A stretch of 64,000 nt of DNA, taken from Metapseudomonas otitidis (GTDB lineage Bacteria; Pseudomonadota; Gammaproteobacteria; Pseudomonadales; Pseudomonadaceae). Position numbers and translations under genes: made by a program. Below are positions 1-8,039 of this stretch, one piece after another. Each line of letters starts with the position of its first letter. Positions within the stretch are counted from its first letter, which is position 1. Under the pieces are notes generated by a model. The model did no database searches. It saw nothing but the letters and a program-made list of their open reading frames with translations, and was not told the origin of the DNA. Where the stretch lies: positions 1 through 64,000 of the forward strand of contig NZ_FOJP01000016.1 in assembly GCF_900111835.1 (NCBI RefSeq), given 5' to 3'.

Positions 1-18
1 CCAGTTTTACGGTTGCAT

Positions 19-94
<76 letters not shown>

Positions 95-104
95 GATAAA
101 CAAG

Positions 105-130
105 AACGCCGCTCATCGAGCGGCGTTTTT
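105..130 (+). terminator. Rho-independent terminator after tRNA-Gly
   Basis: A nine-base-pair GC-rich stem (ACGCCGCTC with GAGCGGCGT) and a three-base loop are followed directly by a run of T. It lies just downstream of the tRNA, whose transcript it should end. Confidence 0.9.
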
Positions 131-276
131 GTTCGTGCCGTGAAAAGTGCCTGCCTCTTCACCTGCCTTACCGATTCCACCGACCGCCCCGAAGGGCGGC
201 CAATGGTCATCGTTCAGTGCTTGCTGGCGTCGTCGCCCAGGGCGAGCAGCTGTTTTTCCTGGTTCCAGTCGAACGG

Positions 277-624
277 TTAGTCGTTCTCTTCCGCCTCGAA
301 GCGGCGCTCATCAAGGCGCTGGAACAGGGCGATCTCTTCATCCGGCATGAAATGCAGGCAGTCGCCGCCGAAGAACCACAGCAGGTCGCGCGGCACCAGG
401 TGGGCGATCTGCGGGTAGCGGTGGAAGACCTGGCTGATCAGGTCCTGACCCAGGTACTGGCTGCCTTCCGGGTCGCGGGGCAGTTCGGTGATCAGCTCGT
501 CGAAGCGCTCGACGAACAGGGCATGGTTCTCTTCGGGAACCTGCTCGGCCTCGCCCAGGGCGACCAGGATGCCGCGCAGGTGGTGGAGCAGGGCGAGGTG
601 ATGGTCGAGGTAGGGGTTGGACAT
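277..624 (-). CDS. PA2817-like small conserved protein
   Basis: This is a 115-residue soluble acidic protein with no signal peptide or membrane segment. From memory it matches a short Pseudomonas-restricted family named after PA2817, whose biochemical role is unknown. Visible traits are an N-terminal helix rich in His and Leu (HHLALLHHLRG), a central stretch with PRDLLWFFGGDCLHF, and a Glu/Asp-rich tail. It lies downstream of the large acyl-CoA dehydrogenase gene on the same strand with a 75-base gap, an arrangement I recall from P. aeruginosa (fadE-like PA2815 near PA2817). That suggests a conserved neighbourhood rather than a known function. The family assignment is recollection, not a search. 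Confidence 0.8.
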   Translation of the reverse strand: MSNPYLDHHLALLHHLRGILVALGEAEQVPEENHALFVERFDELITELPRDPEGSQYLGQDLISQVFHRYPQIAHLVPRDLLWFFGGDCLHFMPDEEIALFQRLDERRFEAEEND

Positions 625-699
625 GGCGGTACATCCTGGAACGAATCAATGAACGGGCGCGGAGTATAAGGCCCTCCGCGCCCGCTGTCCCGCCGGGGC

Positions 700-3147
700 T
701 CAGCGCACCTTGCCTGCCGTTGGCAGCAGCTCCTCCTTGTCGAAGTCATCCACGTCGATCACCACCCGCCGCGCGGCCTCGGCGGCGCGCAGGCGCTGGG
801 CCGCCTCGGCGTCCAGCACGCCGGCAGCCAGGGCGGCGTCCACCGGGTGTTCGCCGGCCGTCGGCTTGACGCGTCCATCCTTCAACGCCTTGTGCAGCTC
901 CCGCTGCAGCGGCTGGACGTCGGCGAGCGCGTCCACGGCGCGCTGCAGGGCCGCTACTGGATCGCCCTCGGCGGAAGGCCGGAAGCAGCCGACCAGCACG
1001 CTTTCCAGCGCCGGGTCGCCCCGGTCGCGACCGAGGATTTCGGCCACTTCGGCATCCAGCGCATCCGACGGCCCCTTGTGGCGACGGCCAAGCGGGAACA
1101 CCAGCACCTGCAACAGGCAGCCGAGGATACGGCTGGGGAAGTTGGCGAGCAGGCCCGCCAGGGCGTCCTCGGCCTTGCCCAGGGATTCCTCCAGGGACCA
1201 GCGCACCAGCGGTCGCAGGTGCTCCGGGTGGTCCAGGTCGTGGTAGCGCTTGAGCGCGGCAGAGGCCAGGTAGAGGTGGCTGAGCACATCACCCAGGCGG
1301 GCGGACAGGCGCTCGCGGCGTTTCAGCTCGCCGCCCAGCAGCATCATGCTCAGGTCCGCCAGCACGGCGAAGGCTGCGGCGAGCCGGTCGAGGCTGCGGA
1401 AATAGCCCTGGGCCAGGGCATCCCCCGGTGCGGGGCTGAGACGCCCTGCGCCCAGGCCCAGCAGCAGGGTGCTGGCGGCGTTGCTCACGGCGAAGCCGAC
1501 ATGGCGCAGCAGCAGGTCGTCGAACTCCTCCAGCGCACGCTCGCGGTCCTCGCGGGCGGCCAGGGCCATCTCCTTGAGCACAAACGGATGGCAGCGGATG
1601 GCGCCCTGGCCAAAGATCATCAGGTTGCGCGAGAGGATGTTGGCGCCTTCCACGGTGATGAAGATCGGCGCGCCCTGCCAGGAACGGCCCAGGTAGTTGT
1701 TCGGGCCCATGATGATGCCCTTGCCGCCGTGCACGTCCATGGCGTGGCCGATGCACTCGCGGCCCCGTTCGGTCAGGTGGTACTTGAGGATGGCCGAGAG
1801 CACCGAGGGCTTCTCGCCCAGGTCCACCGCGTTGGCGGTGAGCATGCGCGCGGCGTCCATCAGCCAGGCGTTGCCGCCGATGCGCGCCATGGCTTCCTGG
1901 ATGCCTTCGAAGGCCGACAGTGGCACGTTGAACTGCTCACGCACACGGGTGTACTGGCCGGTCACCAGGCTGGTGTACTTGGCGGCGCCGGTGCCCACCG
2001 CCGGCAGCGAGATGGAGCGGCCGACGGAGAGGCAGTTCATCAGCATCATCCAGCCCTTGCCGAGCATGGCCTGGCCGCCGATCAGGTAGTCCAGCGGGAC
2101 GAACACGTCCTTGCCGGAGTTGGGGCCGTTCATGAAGGCAGCGCCCAGGGGCAGATGGCGGCGGCCGATGTTCACCCCGGGGGTGTCGGTGGGGATCAGG
2201 GCCAGGCTGATGCCCAGGTCCTCCTCGTCGCCCAGCAGGTGGTCCGGGTCGTAGGCCTTGAAGGCCAGGCCGAGCAGGGTGGCTACCGGGCCGAGGGTGA
2301 TGTAGCGCTTCTCCCAGGTCAGGCGCAGGCCGATCACTTCCTCGCCGTTCCACTGGCCCTTGCAGATGATGCCGGTGTCGGGCATCGCCCCGGCATCGGA
2401 GCCGGCCAGCGGGCCGGTGAGGGCGAAGCAGGGGATTTCCTCGCCGGTGGCCAGGCGCGGCAGGTAGTGCTGGCGTTGTTCGTCGGTGCCGTAGTGCAGC
2501 AGCAGTTCGGCGGGGCCGAGGGAGTTGGGCACCATCACCGTGGAGGCGAGGTCGCCGCTGCGGGTGGCCAGCTTCATGGCGACCTGGGAGTGGGCATAGG
2601 CGGAGAAGCCCTTGCCACCGTATCCCTTGGGAATGATCAGGCCGAAGAAGCCGTGGGCCTTGATGTGCGCCCAGGCTTCCGGGGGCAGGTCCATGCGCTG
2701 GCCGATGTCCCAGTCGCTGACCATGGCGCACAGCTCTTCAGTGGGGCCGTCGATGAAGGCCTGCTCCTCGGCGGTGAGCGTCGGGCGCGGGTAGTCGAGC
2801 AGCGTGTTCCAGTTCGGGCGACCGCTGAACAGCTCGCCGTCCCACCACACGGTGCCGGCCTCGATGGCGTCACGCTCGGTCTCCGACATGGGCGGCAGCA
2901 CGCGCTGGAACCACGCGAACAGCGGGGCGGTGATCAGCTTGCGGCGCATGTCCGGCAGGGCCAGGGGCAGGGCCACCGCGAGCCAGAGAATCCAGAGGAT
3001 CGCCAGCAGCCAGCCGGGCGAGTGGCTGAACACCCCCATGGCCAGCAGGTACAGGGCGACCGCTCCAAGGGCGGGCAGGGGAGCGGTGCGGCGGTGCGCC
3101 AGCCAGGCGACCCCCAGTACCAGAACGAGCAACCAGAGAAACACCAT
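700..3147 (-). CDS. fadE: Membrane-associated long acyl-CoA dehydrogenase FadE
   Basis: This enzyme catalyses the first oxidation of fatty-acid beta-oxidation, acyl-CoA to trans-2-enoyl-CoA with FAD, passing electrons on to ETF. The 815 residues match the length of the E. coli FadE type (about 814), roughly twice a normal acyl-CoA dehydrogenase. Two hydrophobic segments near residues 1-20 and 28-65 should anchor it to the inner membrane. The dehydrogenase core follows, with the FAD/substrate region around ALTGPLAGSDAG and the probable catalytic Glu in FITVEGANILSR. The C-terminal third is the FadE-specific extension (DUF1974). The start has an excellent AAGGAGG seven bases upstream. The gene is divergent from the transglutaminase-like gene across a 149-base spacer that holds short repeats. 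Confidence 0.93.
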   Translation of the reverse strand: MVFLWLLVLVLGVAWLAHRRTAPLPALGAVALYLLAMGVFSHSPGWLLAILWILWLAVALPLALPDMRRKLITAPLFAWFQRVLPPMSETERDAIEAGTVWWDGELFSGRPNWNTLLDYPRPTLTAEEQAFIDGPTEELCAMVSDWDIGQRMDLPPEAWAHIKAHGFFGLIIPKGYGGKGFSAYAHSQVAMKLATRSGDLASTVMVPNSLGPAELLLHYGTDEQRQHYLPRLATGEEIPCFALTGPLAGSDAGAMPDTGIICKGQWNGEEVIGLRLTWEKRYITLGPVATLLGLAFKAYDPDHLLGDEEDLGISLALIPTDTPGVNIGRRHLPLGAAFMNGPNSGKDVFVPLDYLIGGQAMLGKGWMMLMNCLSVGRSISLPAVGTGAAKYTSLVTGQYTRVREQFNVPLSAFEGIQEAMARIGGNAWLMDAARMLTANAVDLGEKPSVLSAILKYHLTERGRECIGHAMDVHGGKGIIMGPNNYLGRSWQGAPIFITVEGANILSRNLMIFGQGAIRCHPFVLKEMALAAREDRERALEEFDDLLLRHVGFAVSNAASTLLLGLGAGRLSPAPGDALAQGYFRSLDRLAAAFAVLADLSMMLLGGELKRRERLSARLGDVLSHLYLASAALKRYHDLDHPEHLRPLVRWSLEESLGKAEDALAGLLANFPSRILGCLLQVLVFPLGRRHKGPSDALDAEVAEILGRDRGDPALESVLVGCFRPSAEGDPVAALQRAVDALADVQPLQRELHKALKDGRVKPTAGEHPVDAALAAGVLDAEAAQRLRAAEAARRVVIDVDDFDKEELLPTAGKVR

Positions 3148-3188
3148 GCTTGATCCTCCTTGAGGACGACGCGGCCGCCGTCACGGGT

Positions 3189-3257
3189 CAGGGTGTCGCC
3201 AGGACGGCGACAGGGGCGTTCAGCTTGGCCGGATCGTCGTGCCGGCAGGGTGTCGCC
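3189..3257. promoter_or_regulatory. Repeated motif and dyad in the fadE divergent spacer
   Basis: The 12-mer CAGGGTGTCGCC occurs at 3189-3200 and again at 3246-3257. The first copy is also the left arm of a perfect seven-base inverted repeat, TGTCGCC-AGGAC-GGCGACA (3194-3212). This sits between two divergent genes, where an operator would be expected. It does not resemble the PsrA box I know for fatty-acid control in Pseudomonas. A regulatory role is inference only. Confidence 0.3.
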
Positions 3258-3296
3258 TGCTTCTAGACTGGGGCCTGTCCCCACGGGAGCAACGCC

Positions 3297-3977
3297 ATGC
3301 AGTCCAGCCTACGATCCGGTCGCTTCGTTGATAGTGACCACCCCCTGGTGGTTGAGTTCGCCTTGCGCAATCGCGGCGAAAGCCCGCACCCGCGTGACCA
3401 GGCGGTCAGTCTGTACCACGCCGTGCGCGACGGCATCCGCTACAACCCCTACACCTTCAGCCGTGACCCGGAGACGCTCAAGGCCAGCCATGCCTTGATG
3501 GCGGGGACGTCCTACTGCGTGCCCAAGGCCATCCTCCTGGCTGCGTGTGCGCGGGTCTGCGGCATCCCGGCCCGCATCGGCCTGGCGGACGTGCGCAACC
3601 ACCTGGCCACGCCGCGCCTGCTGCAACTGCTGCGAAGCGAGGTGTTCGCCATGCACGGCTACACCGAATTGCACCTGGACGGCCGCTGGGTGAAGGCGAC
3701 GCCGGCATTCAACCTGGCGCTGTGCCGGGTCTTCGGCGTGGAACCACTGGCGTTCGATGGGGTGCACGACAGCGTCTTCCACCCGTTCAACCGCCAGGGC
3801 GAGCGCTACATGGAGTACCTCGCCGACCACGGCCAGTTCGACGACCTGCCGGAGGCCCTGTTCTTCGGCCATCTGCAGCAGGTCTATCCGCACCTGTTCG
3901 AGCCGGGCGCCGCCTTCATGAGCGGCGATCTCCAGGCCGAGGCCGCGACGCCCGGCGTGCTGGATGCCGAGCCCTGA
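3297..3977 (+). CDS. Transglutaminase-like domain protein
   Basis: This is a 226-residue cytosolic protein of the transglutaminase/papain-like superfamily. The expected catalytic Cys is in TSYCVPKAILLAACAR (around residue 66) with the characteristic helix after it. The His is in FAMHGYTELHLDGRWVKATP, followed by the strand that normally supplies the Asp. No signal peptide is seen, so it probably acts inside the cell. Bacterial members act as peptidases, amidases or protein cross-linkers, and nothing here fixes the substrate. A GGGAG precedes the ATG. The next gene, a glutathione S-transferase, follows on the same strand after 110 bases. Confidence 0.85.
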   Translation: MQSSLRSGRFVDSDHPLVVEFALRNRGESPHPRDQAVSLYHAVRDGIRYNPYTFSRDPETLKASHALMAGTSYCVPKAILLAACARVCGIPARIGLADVRNHLATPRLLQLLRSEVFAMHGYTELHLDGRWVKATPAFNLALCRVFGVEPLAFDGVHDSVFHPFNRQGERYMEYLADHGQFDDLPEALFFGHLQQVYPHLFEPGAAFMSGDLQAEAATPGVLDAEP

Positions 3978-4087
3978 AGGCCGCGCCACCTCGCTCAGGT
4001 CGATAAACGTTATCAATGCAAATGCCTGGTCACCTGCCCGGGCAATGCCTCTAGAATGTCGGCCTGCCAAACAGCTGGAGCCGCGAC

Positions 4088-4708
4088 ATGTTGAAGATCT
4101 GGGGCCGGAAGAACTCCTCCAACGTGAGAAAAGCCCTCTGGGCCGCCGAAGAGGTCGGTGTCGCCTACGAGTCCGTCGACGCCGGGGGCGCGTTCGGCCT
4201 GGTCAACGAGCCGGCCTACCGGGCGATGAACCCGAACGGCCTGGTCCCGGTGATCGAAGACGGCGACCTGGTGCTCTGGGAGTCCAACGCCGTCGTCCGC
4301 TACCTGGCCGCGCGCTACGCAGCCGGCACCCTCTACCCCGAAGACCCGGCCGTGCGTGCCGTGGGGGACAAGTGGATGGACTGGACCAGCACCACCCTGG
4401 CGCCGGTATTCCGCGACCTGTTCTGGGGCACGCTGCGTATTCCGCCGGCCGAGCGCGACCCCGCGCGCATCGCAGCCGCCCTGGCGCGTTGCAGCGAGCT
4501 GCTGGCCCTGCCGGAGCAGGCCCTGGCGAAAAAGCCCTACCTCTCCGGCGAAACCCTGGCGATGGGCGACATCCCCCTGGGCTGCTTCATCTACGCCTGG
4601 TTCGAGATGCCCATCGAGCGGCCGCCGCAGCCCGCGCTGGCGGCCTGGTACGAGCGGCTCAAGGCGCGTCCGGCCTACCGCCGTGCGGTGATGACCCCAC
4701 TGACCTGA
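4088..4708 (+). CDS. Glutathione S-transferase family protein
   Basis: This 206-residue cytosolic GST has a thioredoxin-fold N-terminus (about residues 1-80). Visible are the possible active-site Ser/Asn pair in GRKNSSNVRKALW, the cis-Pro region GLVPVIEDGDLVLWESNAVVRYL with the glutathione gamma-glutamyl-contacting ES pair, and an all-alpha C-terminal domain containing LAMGDIPLGC, the usual capping motif. Family members conjugate glutathione to electrophiles or reduce peroxides; the substrate is not predictable. GGAG lies upstream of the start. A GC-rich hairpin follows the stop before the ABC transporter pair. Confidence 0.9.
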   Translation: MLKIWGRKNSSNVRKALWAAEEVGVAYESVDAGGAFGLVNEPAYRAMNPNGLVPVIEDGDLVLWESNAVVRYLAARYAAGTLYPEDPAVRAVGDKWMDWTSTTLAPVFRDLFWGTLRIPPAERDPARIAAALARCSELLALPEQALAKKPYLSGETLAMGDIPLGCFIYAWFEMPIERPPQPALAAWYERLKARPAYRRAVMTPLT

Positions 4709-4728
4709 TGCTAGGCTCACCCCACCGA

Positions 4729-4766
4729 GCGCTGCGCCGGGCCTTGCCGCCTGGCGCAGCGTCTTT
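4729..4766 (+). terminator. Possible terminator after the GST gene
   Basis: An eight-base stem (GCTGCGCC with GGCGCAGC) encloses a 14-base loop and is followed by GTCTTTG. The T tract is weak, so this could be a pause hairpin rather than a true terminator. Confidence 0.35.
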
Positions 4767-4797
4767 GCACATTCCTGACTGAAGGCACGTTCCCTCC

Positions 4798-5730
4798 ATG
4801 ACTTCCGCACTGTCCATCCGGCAGCTGACCAAGACCTATGGCAACGGCTTCCAGGCCCTCAAGGGCATCGACCTGGAAGTGGCCGAAGGCGATTTCTTCG
4901 CCCTGCTGGGCCCCAACGGGGCCGGCAAATCCACCACCATCGGCATCCTCTCCACCCTGGTCAACAAGACCAGCGGCACGGTGAGCGTGTTCGGCAACGA
5001 CCTGGACAAGAACCCCTACGCCCTCAAGCGCTGCCTGGGCGTGGTGCCCCAGGAGTTCAACTTCAACCAGTTCGAGAAGGTCTTCGACATCGTCGTCACC
5101 CAGGCCGGCTACTACGGCATCCCGGCGAAGATCGCCAAGGAGCGCGCCGAGCAGTACCTGACCCAGCTGGGCCTGTGGGAGAAGCGCAACGCCGCCTCCC
5201 GCGAACTGTCCGGCGGCATGAAGCGCCGCCTGATGATCGCCCGCGCCCTGGTGCACCAGCCGCGCCTGCTGATCCTCGACGAGCCCACCGCCGGCGTCGA
5301 CATCGAGCTGCGCCGGTCCATGTGGAGCTTCCTCACCGATCTCAACGCCCAGGGCATCACCATCATCCTCACCACCCACTACCTGGAGGAGGCGGAGCAA
5401 CTCTGCCGCCACATCGGCATCATCGACCACGGCACCATCGTCGAGAACACCAGCATGAAGGCGCTGCTGAAGACGCTGCACGTCGAGACCTTCCTGCTCG
5501 ACCTCAAGGACACCCTCGCCACGGCGCCGGCCCTGGTCGGCTACCCGGTGCGCTTGGTGGATGACCACACCCTGGAAGTGCAGGTGGAGAAGAGCCAGGG
5601 CATCACCGAGCTGTTCCGCCAGCTCTCCGCCGTCGGCATCGAGGTGCTGAGCCTGCGCAACAAGACCAACCGCCTGGAGGAGCTGTTCGTGTCCCTGGTC
5701 GAGAAGAACCTGTCGAAGGTGGCCATATGA
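4798..5730 (+). CDS. ABC-2 type exporter, ATP-binding subunit (YadG-like)
   Basis: This 310-residue ATPase of an ABC-2 exporter has Walker A GPNGAGKSTT near residue 38, the signature LSGGMKRR, Walker B LLILDEPTAGVD and the H-loop TTHYLEEAEQLC. The C-terminal 80 residues are the extension typical of YadG/NodI/CcmA-type drug or polysaccharide exporters. It overlaps the permease gene by four bases (ATGA), so the two are translationally coupled and should form a 2+2 complex at the inner membrane. The substrate is unknown. The gene pair, with the GST upstream, resembles the PA2812-PA2811 region of P. aeruginosa as I recall it. Confidence 0.92.
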   Translation: MTSALSIRQLTKTYGNGFQALKGIDLEVAEGDFFALLGPNGAGKSTTIGILSTLVNKTSGTVSVFGNDLDKNPYALKRCLGVVPQEFNFNQFEKVFDIVVTQAGYYGIPAKIAKERAEQYLTQLGLWEKRNAASRELSGGMKRRLMIARALVHQPRLLILDEPTAGVDIELRRSMWSFLTDLNAQGITIILTTHYLEEAEQLCRHIGIIDHGTIVENTSMKALLKTLHVETFLLDLKDTLATAPALVGYPVRLVDDHTLEVQVEKSQGITELFRQLSAVGIEVLSLRNKTNRLEELFVSLVEKNLSKVAI

Positions 5731-6506
5731 GTTCGGAACTGCGCGCCAACCTGGTCGCCCTCAACACCATCGTCTATCGCGAAGTCCGCCGCTTCACCCG
5801 CATCTGGCCGCAGACCCTGCTGCCCCCGGGCATCACCATGGCGCTGTACTTCATCATCTTCGGCAACCTGATCGGCCGACAGATCGGTGACATGGGCGGC
5901 TTCACCTACATGGAGTACATCGTCCCGGGGCTGATCATGATGTCGGTGATCACCAACTCCTACAGCAACGTGGTGTCCAGCTTCTTCGGCAGCAAGTTCC
6001 AGCGCTCCATCGAGGAGCTGCTGGTCTCGCCGGTGTCGCCCCACACCATCCTCCTCGGCTACACCATCGGCGGCGTGCTGCGCGGCCTGGCGGTGGGAGT
6101 GATCGTCACCCTGTTGTCGCTGTTCTTCACCCACCTGCAGGTGCATCACCTGGGCGTCACCGTCATCGTGGTGCTGCTGACGGCGACCATCTTCTCCCTG
6201 GGCGGCTTCATCAACGCGGTGTACGCGCGCAACTTCGACGACATCTCCATCGTCCCGACCTTCGTGCTGACGCCGCTGACCTACCTGGGCGGGGTGTTCT
6301 ACTCCATCAGCCTGCTGCCGGCGTTCTGGCAGAAGGTCTCGCTGATCAACCCGATCCTGCACATGGTCAACGCCTTCCGCTACGGCATCCTCGGCGTCTC
6401 CGACATCAACATCGGCGTGGCCATCGCGCTGATGCTGCTGACCACCCTGGTGCTCTACATCGTCTGCGTGCGCCTGCTGGTGAGCGGACGCGGCATGCGC
6501 CAGTAA
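5727..6506 (+). CDS. ABC-2 type exporter, permease subunit (YadH-like)
   Basis: This 259-residue inner-membrane permease of the ABC-2 family has about six hydrophobic segments, starting near residues 25-45 and ending near 230-250. The conserved region PHTILLGYTIGGVLRGLAVG and the late motif PLTYLGGVFYSISLLP are typical of YadH/NodJ-like permeases. It partners with the ATPase encoded immediately upstream. The gene ends at a 513-base intergenic stretch that contains repeats rather than another gene. Confidence 0.92.
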   Translation: MSSELRANLVALNTIVYREVRRFTRIWPQTLLPPGITMALYFIIFGNLIGRQIGDMGGFTYMEYIVPGLIMMSVITNSYSNVVSSFFGSKFQRSIEELLVSPVSPHTILLGYTIGGVLRGLAVGVIVTLLSLFFTHLQVHHLGVTVIVVLLTATIFSLGGFINAVYARNFDDISIVPTFVLTPLTYLGGVFYSISLLPAFWQKVSLINPILHMVNAFRYGILGVSDINIGVAIALMLLTTLVLYIVCVRLLVSGRGMRQ

Positions 6507-6601
6507 GCACGGCGCACCTTGCAGGAGCGGCTCTGCGCGCGAAGGCTGATCACCGGCACGCGAGCGGAGCTGGGCAAAACGCGGTACCGGGCAGCATCTT
6601 C

Positions 6602-6665
6602 GTGGGAGCGAATTCATTCGCGAAAAAGGCCCCTTGCGGGGCATCGCGGTTGAAACCGCTCCCAC
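6602..6665. repeat. REP/REPIN-like intergenic repeat, copy 1
   Basis: The element starts GTGGGAGCGAATTCATTCGC and ends with the reverse complement of its first bases, GCTCCCAC, with GCATCGCGGTTGAAAC inside. It is a two-armed inverted element like Pseudomonas REPINs. A second copy lies 208 bases away, and shorter relatives occur at 27224 and 47328. All are in intergenic DNA. Confidence 0.8.
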
Positions 6666-6711
6666 ACCGGGTGCCCGCGCTGATGCCGAGCCACCGCGCG
6701 GCATCCAGTTT

Positions 6712-6748
6712 GTAGGGTGGGTCGGGCGGCGTTCCGCTTCAGCCCACC
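6712..6748. repeat. GGGTGGGTCGGGCGGCGTTCCGC-type dispersed repeat
   Basis: The sequence from GTAGGGTGGGTCGGGCGG to CAGCCCACC is an imperfect hairpin. A related unit in reverse orientation lies at 18891-18940, sharing the core GGGTCGG(A/G)CGGCGTTCCGC. This is a repeat family distinct from the GTGGGAGCG elements on either side of it. Confidence 0.6.
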
Positions 6749-6809
6749 ATTTCCTGGCACTCCCTCATGGCAGGGCGGCGTCCACGAGCCCCGGGACCTG
6801 GCCTGTTTC

Positions 6810-6872
6810 GTGGGAGCGAATTCATTCGCGAATGAAGGCCCGTCCCGGGCATCGCGGTTGAACCGCTCCCAC
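6810..6872. repeat. REP/REPIN-like intergenic repeat, copy 2
   Basis: Same family and orientation as the element at 6602: GTGGGAGCGAATTCATTCGC at the start, ATCGCGGTTGAACCGCTCCC near the end. The middle differs (AATGAAGGCCCGTCCCGGGC), as expected for a REPIN with conserved arms and a variable centre. The rest of the 6507-7019 gap shows no convincing open frame. Confidence 0.8.
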
Positions 6873-7019
6873 GCCGGCTGGCCCGCCTCCGAAATGCATC
6901 CCTCCCGATACAAACCGTCACAGACTGCCTGCATCTTTACGTGCCTCTGACAAAACTCCGCCGATACTCCCGGTAGACTTTTTCATTTTCGATAAAAACG
7001 ACTCGAAAAGAGGCTGTAG

Positions 7020-8039
7020 ATGATTGTTCGCCGCCGCGTCTGGCCCTTGCTGCTGTGTGGGTTGTTCACCTGCCCGGCGTTCGCCGCCAACCCGCCATTG
7101 GTCGAAGTGGCCGAGCCCCAGCGTGCCCTGGTCCGGGACGAACTGGTGACCTTCGGGTCCCTGCGCTCCGATGAATCGGTGACCCTGCGCCCCGAAGTGG
7201 ACGGGCGTCTCGCCCGCCTGCATTTCCGCGAGGGGGAGGCGGTCAAGGCCGGCGACCTGCTGGTCAGCCTGGACGATGCCATCGCCCGTGCCGAGCTGGA
7301 CCAGGCCCGGGCCAACCTCGACCTGGCGGAGAAGAGCTACCAGCGCGCCCAGATGCTCTACAAGCGCGGCGCCAGCAACGCCCAGGCCCAGGACGAGGCG
7401 CTGTCGCAACAGCAGGCCGCCCGCGCCAGCCTGGCGCTGGCCCAGGCCCGTCTCGACAAGACCCAGCTCCGTGCGCCGTACGATGGCGTGCTCGGCCTGC
7501 GCCAGGTCAGCCCCGGCGACTACCTCAGCGCCGGTCAGGACATCGTCAACCTCGAAGTGCTCGACCCGCTCAAGGTGGATTTCCGCATCCCGCAGAAGGC
7601 GGTGGCCCAGGTGCAACTGGGGCAGACCGTGGAGATCAGCGTGGACGCCTACCCGGGGGAGCGCTTCCAGGGGCGCATCGCCGCCCTCAACCCGCGGCTG
7701 GACGAGGTGGGGCGCAGCCAGGCGATCCGGGCCGAGATCGCCAATGCCGACCGGCGCCTCAAGCCGGGCCAGTTCGTGAAGGTCTCGGTGATCCTCGCCG
7801 AGCGCCCGGATGCGCTGCTGATCCCCGAGGAAGCGGTGATCCCGGTGGGGCGCCAGCTGTTTGTCGCCGTGGTGGTGGACGGCAAGGTGGCGCGTCTGCC
7901 GGTGCGCATCGGCCAGCGTCAACGCGGGCGGGCCGAGGTGGTGGAAGGCCTCGCCGGTGACGAGCAGGTGATCACCGCCGGTTGGCAGAAGGCCGCGCCG
8001 GGGCAGGAGGTCCGCACCGTCGCGCGGGGCGAGTCATGA
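7020..8039 (+). CDS. RND efflux periplasmic adaptor (membrane fusion protein)
   Basis: This 339-residue adaptor links an inner-membrane RND pump to an outer-membrane channel. It begins with a signal peptide (RRRVWPLLLCGLF, cleavage after AFA near residue 22) without a lipobox Cys, so it is predicted secreted and not lipidated. It then shows a lipoyl half-motif (EGEAVKAGDLLVSLDD), an alpha-helical hairpin (about residues 90-150), the second lipoyl half (LRAPYDGVLGLRQVSPGDYL) and the beta-barrel and membrane-proximal domains. A GAGG lies eight to ten bases before the ATG. Its stop overlaps the start of the pump gene by four bases, so the two are co-translated. Confidence 0.92.
   Translation: MIVRRRVWPLLLCGLFTCPAFAANPPLVEVAEPQRALVRDELVTFGSLRSDESVTLRPEVDGRLARLHFREGEAVKAGDLLVSLDDAIARAELDQARANLDLAEKSYQRAQMLYKRGASNAQAQDEALSQQQAARASLALAQARLDKTQLRAPYDGVLGLRQVSPGDYLSAGQDIVNLEVLDPLKVDFRIPQKAVAQVQLGQTVEISVDAYPGERFQGRIAALNPRLDEVGRSQAIRAEIANADRRLKPGQFVKVSVILAERPDALLIPEEAVIPVGRQLFVAVVVDGKVARLPVRIGQRQRGRAEVVEGLAGDEQVITAGWQKAAPGQEVRTVARGES

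Noticed and set aside
847-3153. Long plus-strand open frame opposite fadE
   Set aside because: It is a shadow of the GC-rich coding strand: His/Gly/Val-rich, no ribosome site or family motif. The same applies to other very long antisense frames, for example opposite liuD-liuB, the qhpF-like gene and gcvP.
6614-6950. Small open frames within the 6.5-7.0 kb gap
   Set aside because: They coincide with the repeats, have no ribosome sites and show no protein-like composition.
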